Shown piece by piece: positions 57,083 through 64,000 of a DNA stretch of 64,000 bases (positions within the stretch are counted from its first letter, which is position 1; each line of letters begins with the position of its first letter). The notes beneath the pieces were generated by a model that saw only the letters and a list, made by a program, of their open reading frames with translations, made no database searches and had not been told where the DNA came from. This DNA is from Labia minor (taxonomy: Eukaryota; Arthropoda; Insecta; Dermaptera; Spongiphoridae). The position numbers and the translations under genes were made by a program. The stretch covers positions 48,403,962-48,467,961 of the forward strand of contig OY720349.1 of NCBI GenBank assembly GCA_963082975.1, in the 5' to 3' direction.

Positions 57083-57896
57083 ATATGTAAGTTATATTTA
57101 GTGAGATAGATGCAGTTATTTTTTAAAATATTTCTTATTTAATATTTTCTGAAAAAAATTATAAAATATTTATATGAATTTAATGTAAGTACCCATTATA
57201 ATTTGTGAGATTTGTTGCTATGACAATGTTTGTATTTTCTTTCTTCAATATTATAATTTCTAATAAAATGTGTTCTACAATATGCAAAAAAATCGTTATT
57301 CACCAATCACTGTTAGAAATATTCATCATATATCCTTGTCCTTATGAGATCGTAAGCCAGAAATTAATTAATAAAATGACGTAAAGTACCTAAAGTTGTG
57401 ATGGGGGTCCGTCAAAAAAAATTTTTTCAAGTGGGGGTCCGTGGAGTACATAAGTTTAAGAACCTATGAGCTAGAATGATGAAATTTGGTGCATGAGCAT
57501 TATTCAAAATTCGTAGTTTTCTATCAACTTTTGAGAAATGTAGCTCAACCGGAAGAGGGTCATTACTTACTTTGATTTTTTTTCCTCTTAAGTGACCGTA
57601 AAAATAAAGATATATGTTTGATAATTTTTCATATGATTAATAATTGTATAAAACTGCTATATATAGAATTTCAGCTTGATTGATTCGCTGAAATTACCAG
57701 AATTAATTTTTTAACACTGCAAATCTCACGCGCCAATACGTGACGTGGTGCCATCAACAAAAAGCCAAACATGCGCTGGTTTAATATTTATTATTTATAA
57801 TTTATAATTAATTAAATTTAATTTAAATATAATATATTATGTTATTTAATCCAATTCAAATTGCGAGATAGTCGAGTGGAGACACTCCAGCTAATT

Positions 57897-58816
57897 TTCT
57901 AATATATACCTACTGATTCAAGTTTTAATGTATTTATGATTGTGTCTTAAATGCATACATACTCCAAAAATCAATAGTAGATATAAAGGATAAATAAATT
58001 AACCTAATCTATAATTTAATTTAATAAAAATAGATTAAAAAACCATAATAATTGTAATAAAAACTTTAAAAATATATTTACTTATATGCACATAGAAGTT
58101 TTTAAGTTTAATTTTGAAAATGTGAAAAAAAAATATTTACTTCTTTTATTTATATTGCTGTCTCTCTATTTCTCTCTTTCATTTTATCTCCGTTTCTTTA
58201 ATAATCAAATAACAGCAAAAAGGAACATCACTTTTGCAATTTCTTATCATATTCTAACATCTCTTTTCATTTTTATTTCATCTTAAAATATACATCAATT
58301 TTAAATCAAATGATTTTTTTTTTTTTGTAATGTCCATATATTTCATTTACGATTCATTTTATAATTTAAGTGAATGTCAAGTAAAGGGATGTTTGGGTAG
58401 TTGGGTGACTTCGACTCAACGCTTTTTATCTTATGATTTTAAATAGGTCGGAACGAGTTAGAATAAAATGTATGAAATTGAGGACGAGATAATTTCATTC
58501 TAGAGTGCGAAGCAAATTATTCAATAAGTTCAAATGAGCTTGAGAAACAATTTCTCACTGAATAAAGGATTTTGTACATTTCTGTTTAATTATTTTTTTT
58601 TTTAAAGTTTTGTAATGAATTGTATAAATTTGAAATTGAAATCACTTAATTTTGTATTTCATTCATTTCATTTATTTTCAATTTGAATAAGTGTACATAT
58701 TATATATTAAAATATATTATCGATTTGTAATTATAATTTAAGTCTTTCTAATAATAGATAAATATTATTAATATTATAACAATAAACAAATAATTAAGTT
58801 TTAAAAATACATAAAA
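57897..58816. other. Spacer between inverted ACTATCTC-family copies
   Basis: AT-rich, with a modest island at about 58380-58560. A 66-codon frame (58086-58286) is hydrophobic and Ser/Phe-rich from T-rich sequence; not a credible gene. Confidence 0.45.
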
Positions 58817-59422
58817 AATAAGCTGGAGTGTCTCCACTCGACTATCTCGCAATTTGAGAATTGGATTAAATAACATAATATATTATATTTAAATTAAATT
58901 TAATTAATTATAAATTATAAATAATAAATATTAAACCAGCGCATGTTTGGCTTTTTATTGATGGCACCATGGCACGTGTTGGCGCGTGAGATTTGCAGTG
59001 TTAAAAAAATTAATTCTGGTACTTTCAGCGATTCAATCAAGCTGAAATTCTATATATAGCAGTTTTATAGAATTATTAATCATGTGACAAATTATCAAAC
59101 ATATATCTTTATTTTTACGGTCACTTTAGAGGAAAAAAAATCAAAACGTTGTAGGTAATGACCCTCTTCCGGTTGAGCTACATTTCTCAAAAGTTGATAG
59201 AAAACTATGAATTTTGAATAATGTCCATGTACCAAATTTCATCATTCTAGCTCAAACCGTTTTTGCGTAATCTTGTCTACACACACACACACATACACAC
59301 ACAGAGAGACATTTTTCTCAACCTTAGTGAAAATGATTCAGGAACCTTCAAAACGTATAAAAATATCAAAATCTCAACATCGAAAATTTTCGTGATCGCA
59401 ATACTATCTCTTATGAGATAGT
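58817..59422 (-). mobile_element. Helentron-like element, ACTATCTC family, copy 3
   Basis: A full minus-strand copy. On the plus strand it begins AATAAGCTGGAGTGTCTCCA (tail and hairpin), then ACTATCTCGC as the subterminal repeat, and ends with CTATCTCTTATGAGATAGT at 59404-59422. The (CA)n part of the microsatellite is at about 59280-59301. CTTCCGGTTG (complement of the ACCGGAAG motif) and TACCAAATTTCATCAT mark the core. It is uninterrupted, so it shows what copy 2 looked like before the hAT insertion. Confidence 0.85.
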
Positions 59423-60711
59423 AATTAAAAGGAAAATAGGTAGGTGGGGAGAGGATAAGACGTAAGTGCCGATTCCCAAAGATTGGTGTATTTCAATTGC
59501 TCTTAATTTTATCATGGGTTTGCATTTATTCCCATCTCAATCTTTTATATATTTACCGAATGTTATCATGTGATCTTAATTATTATTTGTCACGATATCC
59601 ACCATTTTGTATATGATTTTTGGAACTTCAGGAAAGAAGGGAAATATGATGAAGGTCTGAAAAATAAATTTTTCGCTTTTATCTATTTTGATTGATACTC
59701 GTGAGTGAATAAAGCAAAGTGAACAAAAAAAAAAAAAAAAAAAAAAAAACGAAAAACGCAAAGGTAGAGTGGATGCGAATAGAATGAGTGGAGAGCAAAG
59801 AACAGAGCCCCTTGGCACGTGCTTTTTGAATTCTTTTCCAGTTTTGTCTTTTATCAATACAAGGGGTGGTGGTTGTAAAACCACGAATAGCCCTTTTTTT
59901 ACTACTGACTTGATATATATATATATTTAAAGTTCCATGTTCTATGAGTAGATGTGACCTTTATGTCATATCTATATAAGAAAGTGATTATAGATGAAGG
60001 AGAGGTAAGAGTGTATAGCAGTGTTATATGAAGATAAGCTTTGCAAAAACAATGTTTCATATATATAAGCCTATTAAAGTAAGGGTTCTTTTCAAATTTT
60101 TGCTATTTAATCTTTATAATTCATCAGTTAGATAATTTATAAATAAATACATTTAAACATTATATATATAATTATATTTTCTCTAACCATATATATACAC
60201 ATATAATGTTAAAATATAAGACATGTCGTGACTTTGAATGCAACTATATGTAAAATGAAAAGCTTTTAATTAATACAAGATTTCTTTTATTTAGGAAGTT
60301 GTGATAAAAAAAAAGTTTAAAGGGGATGATTATTAAGAGAAGGGGATATCTTCATTTAAATCTTTCATACGAGCATTGCAATACTTGTTGATTTTTAAAG
60401 GTGATAATTACCTATATATATATATTTATTTCTATAGTAAAGAAAAATATAAACTGAATTGTAAGGGAAAGAAAATTATCAATATGTTGAAAATTTAGAA
60501 CGAAAACAATTTAAAATATAATTGACGAATTAATTTACAAAAACTATTATAATTAATAAATCTTTTTAAAATAAGTATGAAAATTTAATGGTTGTACTAA
60601 ATCTTTTTTAAATTTTTATTATACGTATATTTACGCCAGTCAACTCTCATTTACATTTATCCTCTTAAAATTTTAGAAAACAATTTAAGTCAATAGAAAA
60701 ATATCAATGAA
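59423..60711. other. Spacer with island and A-tract
   Basis: An island lies at about 59430-59900, containing an A-run of about 25 (59725-59749). The 102-codon minus frame 59576-59884 reads through this run as poly-Phe and is not credible. The rest is AT-rich. Confidence 0.45.
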
Positions 60712-60995
60712 GGCGCTATAGGGTGGGAGATAGCGTCGCTGCCTCACATTCTCGTGGTCCCGGGTTTGGGGCGGAGTCAAAACCCAGCCTCCGGGATCAA
60801 CATTGGGAAGATACTTGATAAAAAGTAGCGCCTCCGATCAAGAAAATCAAGGTAAAGGTTGATAGGACCCGTTCTACTGATCATAGAACACCTAATTGAT
60901 ATAACTACTTGTTAGGCGTTGGGGGTTGGGGCGAAGAAGTAGCATGAAAGAAAATAGAAGAAAAAGGTTGTCCTTGCGTAGGACGGACAAAAAAT
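60712..60995 (+). mobile_element. tRNA-derived SINE
   Basis: The head (about 60712-60785) has a pol III A-box-like segment followed by GCGTCGCTGCCTCACA and a B-box region GGTCCCGGGTTTGGG, close to the tRNA form GGTCCCGGGTTCGA. The body runs to GGGGCGAAGAAGTAGCATGA and AAGAAAATAGAAGAAAAAGG, ending with a small hairpin GTCC-TTGCGTA-GGAC. The tail block recurs at 61503-61550, which supports a repeated element. The tRNA part no longer folds as a full tRNA by eye, so I do not call a tRNA gene. Confidence 0.6.
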
Positions 60996-61718
60996 CAGAG
61001 AGAAATGTCAATATATTATAATTTCAATATTTTAATCAACATCCAAAAGATATTTAGAAATAAATTTAGAAAAATCAAAGATCAAATTATTTGTTTTGAA
61101 TTATAAATTAAAATTAATTTATTTTTATTTTATATGTATTTATTTTATTTATTATATATAACTTGAATTAGAATAGATTTTTCTGGAGTTATAAAATATT
61201 TAACGGTGTGAAAATTACAAGCAATAGAAAATATCATGGCAGCCTTTTTCGAATGGGTGTATATTTAAGAATAGGAAATGATGTTTATATACCATAAGGA
61301 CTTCAGGAAATTCAAGGTGGAGAAAAGCCGCCTCGGGGAATGATAAAGCTAAAGCAAGAGAGCAAGTTGAAGGGAAATGGCGCCACTTTAGGGATACGAT
61401 GAGCCAAACAGCCAAATTTATATATGCAAAGTGAATTTGTTCGAATAGAAATCGCGACTGGGATTGAAGCTTATGCCGAACAGAATTCTTTTACTGGATG
61501 GAAAGGGATGGGGCGAAGAAGTAGCATGAAAGAAAATAGAATAAAAAGGTTCCAATAAAATAAAAAAAAAAAAAAGAAACAATGCAAAACCAAGTTTCCA
61601 ATTTTATACACAAAAATTCAAATCTATTAATTATATTCATTTTTATTGATATTTTTATTCAATTTACTAATTTTATATTATTGGAATAAATAAAAGTTTG
61701 ATAAAGGGTTTTTTTTTC
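60996..61718. other. Spacer with island and SINE tail fragment
   Basis: An island lies at about 61230-61500. At 61503-61550, GGGGCGAAGAAGTAGCATGA and AAGAAAATAGAATAAAAAGG repeat the SINE 3' part and are followed by an A-rich tail. No gene is supported. Confidence 0.5.
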
Positions 61719-62537
61719 GAGGTATAGAAATTTAAGTTGGCATTACTGTTGAAGTTGACCACCGATTTAACAGCTGTCAAGTGATTTATTCTCAGTTTGG
61801 TTTGGCAATTCATCATGAATAGACTCACGCCTGAACAACGCTTGCAAATAGTGCAATTTTATTTCGAAAATAATGGTTCTGTGCGGAATACGTATCGTGC
61901 ACTACGACCATTTTATCGTCGACAAAATCGTCCATCAGAGCAGTTAATTCGATTAACCATGGAACGTTTTCGCACCACGTTTACTCTTATTGATAACTCG
62001 CATCCCCAGAGATGCCGTACGGTGCGTGCAGAAGAAGCTATTGCTACTGTAGAGCGTAGCATTGAGGAAGACCCGAATAGTCAATAGTAATCGATATAGA
62101 GCCATGATTACTAACTTTATCATTCCTGAATTGAACAACCATGATGTCCAGGAGCTGTGGTTCCAACAAGACGGCGCAACATGTCACACAGCTCGTGCCC
62201 CAATCGATTTATTGAAAGACACGTTTGGTGACCGCCTAATTTCACGTTTTGGACCTGTGAATTGGCCTCCAAGATCTTGTGATTTAACACCGCTAGACTA
62301 CTTTCTGTGGGGTTATGTAAAGTCATTGGTCTATGCGGATAACACATTTGGAAGACAACATTCGCCGTGCTATTACGACCACAAATGTTGGAAAAAGTTA
62401 TCGAAAATCGGACGTCCTGATTGGACTACATCATATATAAAATGTAATGCCACAAGATTATCTTTCGTATAAATAAAATTCATGTCAATCGAATAATTCA
62501 TCGTTGTTTTATTGCAATTTAAAGTTCTATACCTCTA
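61719..62537 (+). mobile_element. DD41D-type Tc1/mariner element, internally deleted
   Basis: Ends GAGGTATAGAAATTTAAG and, on the other strand, GAGGTATAGAACTTTAAATT are inverted repeats. The transposase gene starts 96 bp inside but lacks its middle. The deletion joins a point just after codon 90 to a region before the second catalytic Asp. The element is about 0.8 kb where about 1.3 kb would be usual. Confidence 0.85.
61815..62472 (+). pseudogene. DD41D-type transposase, deleted and frameshifted
   Basis: The first frame (61815-62087) starts MNRLTPEQRLQIVQFYFENN, the N-terminal helix-turn-helix, and ends at NSQ-stop. The second frame (from about 62080) reads NRYRAMITNFIIPELNN, then ELWFQQDGATCHTARAP and LTPLDYFLWGYVK. 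The second and third catalytic Asp (FQQD and PLDYF) are separated by 41 residues, which defines the DD41D group. The first Asp is in the deletion. A further frameshift near 62345 destroys the C-terminus (DNIRRAITTTNVGK is in another phase). Confidence 0.88.
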
Positions 62538-63639
62538 AAAGAAACACCATTTATAAATAGCAAGTTCAAACAAGTTAGAATTTAGTTACCTTGAATATTA
62601 TATACTAATAAAGTAATTTCCACCTACTAATCCTTTTCTATTCTTCAATGGTATCACTTTAAACGTAAGTAAAATGAACAAAGATTTTATTTAATGGTTA
62701 TGGAAATTTCAGATCATAATAATAAAAAATAAAATTACAGTTCGTCTGAAAAAAATTAAGAAATATTCCAGGAAAGATGAATAAAAGATTTTTACTATAT
62801 ATAAGTATATATAAGAATATATATGTAAATCCAACTTCTTCAATGGTCACTTATAAAAAAACAAACTCTGCCAATTCTTTATCTTAACGAATTGCTTTTT
62901 TTGTTATCAAATAGAAGGCAAAAAAAAAAACTAGAGTATCATGAATTATTCTCTCGATCCAATTGAAACTCCTTGTGGAGTGATAAGGAAGCCAGTTGGT
63001 TCGCTTTAAGTGGAAGATCAGTGAAAAAAGGCTCTCTCTGTTGAAATGAAAATTTTTATATCTTTTATTTTTAAAAAAATAAATAAATATATTATTCAAT
63101 GTTTTTATATTTAATAAGATCATTGCATCGAAGATTGTATTAGATTAAATATTTATGAAATTCAATTGAACTTTAGTTAAATACTATTATTTAAGAAATG
63201 TAAATATGCAGTTTTGAAATATTTATAATACTTTTAATAAATTAAGAAAATAATCTAAATAAAATGTAATTCTAAGCTTGTATAATAGTTTGTGAAATTG
63301 AATAATCAATTAATTATTATCAATTGCTTTATTCAATGGTATCCCATAACGCAATTAAAGAGATATATAATATATTTCATTTATAATACAAGATTAATAG
63401 ATATAAATTAAATGATAACATTGGTTATTATTCTTGAAATTATTTATTTTATTTTTAGTTCATATTAATAAATTGTGTTTGTATTACAATAATATATTAT
63501 ATTATCTAATGCTATAATTATAAAAATTGATGTTGTTTGTCTGTGAGACTGTCTTCGTTATACTGATTGCTATGAGATTTTGCACATATACGATGTTTTT
63601 CAATTTTTTTTTTTTTGTTTTATTTTTCAAAATTCAAGA
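62538..63639. other. Spacer with small island
   Basis: AT-rich, with a balanced segment at about 62890-63050. No gene is supported. Near 63530-63600 is TGTTTGTCTGTGAGACTGTC and a T-run, which may belong to another short repeat not otherwise present. Confidence 0.45.
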
Positions 63640-63836
63640 TAGCTGAGACCTGTACGATGTTAGCTGAACGTGTGCGAAATATTTTGCAAAACAAGCTGTG
63701 TGCAACGTGGGTGCCGCATTTCCTAAGATTAGACCAAAAATTGCTTCGAAAAACCATTTCTAACGACAATTTGGCGCTGTAGGCGTAATCCAAACGAATT
63801 TTTGCTTCGATTCATAACTGTTGATGAGACTTAAAT
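63640..63836 (+). pseudogene. mariner transposase middle fragment
   Basis: Reads LAERVRNILQNKLCATWVPH, then FLRLDQKLLRKTISNDNLAL, a frameshift near 63778, then RRNPNEFLLRFITVDET-stop. This corresponds to the segment of mariner transposases that leads to the first catalytic Asp (VDET). No terminal repeats are seen around it, so only a scrap remains. Confidence 0.8.
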
Positions 63837-64000
63837 TAAATTAAATCAAATTTAATTAATTAATTAAATAATTTATTAATTAATTAAATTAATTAGAACA
63901 CCGTTATGAGAAATGTATCAGTGATGTTGGAGATTATAAGTTGAAAAATATAGCAAAAAAAAAAATTTAAAAACATCGTTTTTATGGTCAGGTCGGAAAC
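63837..64000. other. AT-rich window edge
   Basis: TTAATTAA-rich low-complexity sequence followed by about 100 bp of unassigned sequence. An element may continue beyond the window. Confidence 0.4.

Larger units (their letters stand above)
54142..57468 (+). mobile_element. Complete hAT transposon (3327 bp)
   Basis: Ends are CAGTGGTTCTTAAACTGTGG and, on the other strand, CATAGGTTCTTAAACTTATG. Subterminal GGGGGTCCGCGG and GGGGGTCCGTGG blocks lie in both ends. The flanking duplication AGCTAGAA (54134-54141 and 57469-57476) is perfect. A single uninterrupted transposase gene occupies the middle. The 5' part (about 54608-55190) consists of several tandem arrays. With matching ends, clean duplication and open gene, it is the most likely active or recently active element here. 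It resembles vertebrate and arthropod Charlie/ZBED5-like hATs. Confidence 0.93.
53974..57896 (+). mobile_element. Helentron-like element, ACTATCTC family, copy 2 (split by hAT)
   Basis: The left part 53974-54141 begins ACTATCTCGTAAGAGATAGT and runs to GAGCTAGAA. The right part 57469-57896 resumes at AGCTAGAATGATGAAATTTG and ends with GCGAGATAGT, the hairpin GAGTG-GAGA-CACTC and CCAGCTAATT. Removing the hAT and one 8-bp duplicate leaves a normal copy of about 590 bp. Its microsatellite is only a short GTATGTACATATGTATGT. Confidence 0.85.

Noticed and set aside
59576..59884. 102-codon minus frame
   Set aside because: It runs through an A-tract that translates to poly-Phe and has no recognisable domain.
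60712..60785. Possible tRNA gene
   Set aside because: A- and B-box-like sequences are present, but a cloverleaf is not evident and SINE-type sequence follows, so it is called a SINE.

Overview
This window looks like intergenic or intronic DNA from an AT-rich, transposon-loaded invertebrate genome, most likely an arthropod. The evidence is the very AT-rich sequence with many homopolymers and TA, GA and TATG microsatellites, a Jockey-type LINE (typical of arthropods), several mariner subfamilies including a DD41D type, hAT elements with BED-finger transposases, and Helitron/Helentron debris with DINE/mini-me-like derivatives. I could not support any host protein-coding gene, rRNA or functional tRNA. 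The species cannot be named from what I can see.

Layout. 1-1600: AT-rich DNA with two less AT-rich islands. 1600-3420: a decayed Helentron-like block with an endonuclease fragment and an inserted Helentron-like short element. 3635-3871 and 15765-15972: two copies of one TTAA-flanked, piggyBac-like MITE. 4769-8260: a fold-back repeat remnant, a mariner and a hAT MITE. 8260-26890: AT desert with scattered islands, interrupted by a hAT MITE, two GTCC-bearing Helentron-like copies, two degraded mariners and the full fold-back repeat. 26888-36873: a palindromic mariner, a Tc1/mariner, a hAT relic, a deleted Helentron-like copy and a 5'-truncated Jockey LINE inserted in a fold-back repeat. 36874-49420: desert, two full Helentron-like copies in opposite orientation, a nested cluster of related elements and another hAT MITE. 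49783-52065: Helitron helicase fragment, GC-rich hairpins and RTE-like LINE pieces. 53974-59422: a Helentron-like element split by a 3.3-kb hAT transposon with an intact 619-aa transposase, then an inverted uninterrupted copy. 59423-64000: a tRNA-type SINE, a deleted DD41D mariner and a mariner fragment at the edge.

The only intact protein in the window is the hAT transposase at 55223-57082. Its element has matched terminal inverted repeats and a perfect 8-bp target duplication, so it is the youngest visible insertion and the best candidate for an active element.

The most interesting pattern is a set of short Helentron-like elements with three kinds of end. All carry a microsatellite followed by the same core (GATGAAATTTGGTA, then ACCGGAAG). 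One family also carries two TGACGTCA palindromes whose starts are 20 bp apart in every copy that reaches that region. The rest is AT-rich sequence with islands of higher complexity, often beside GA/CT tracts. These could be regulatory DNA of a distant gene, but a single sequence cannot show that.
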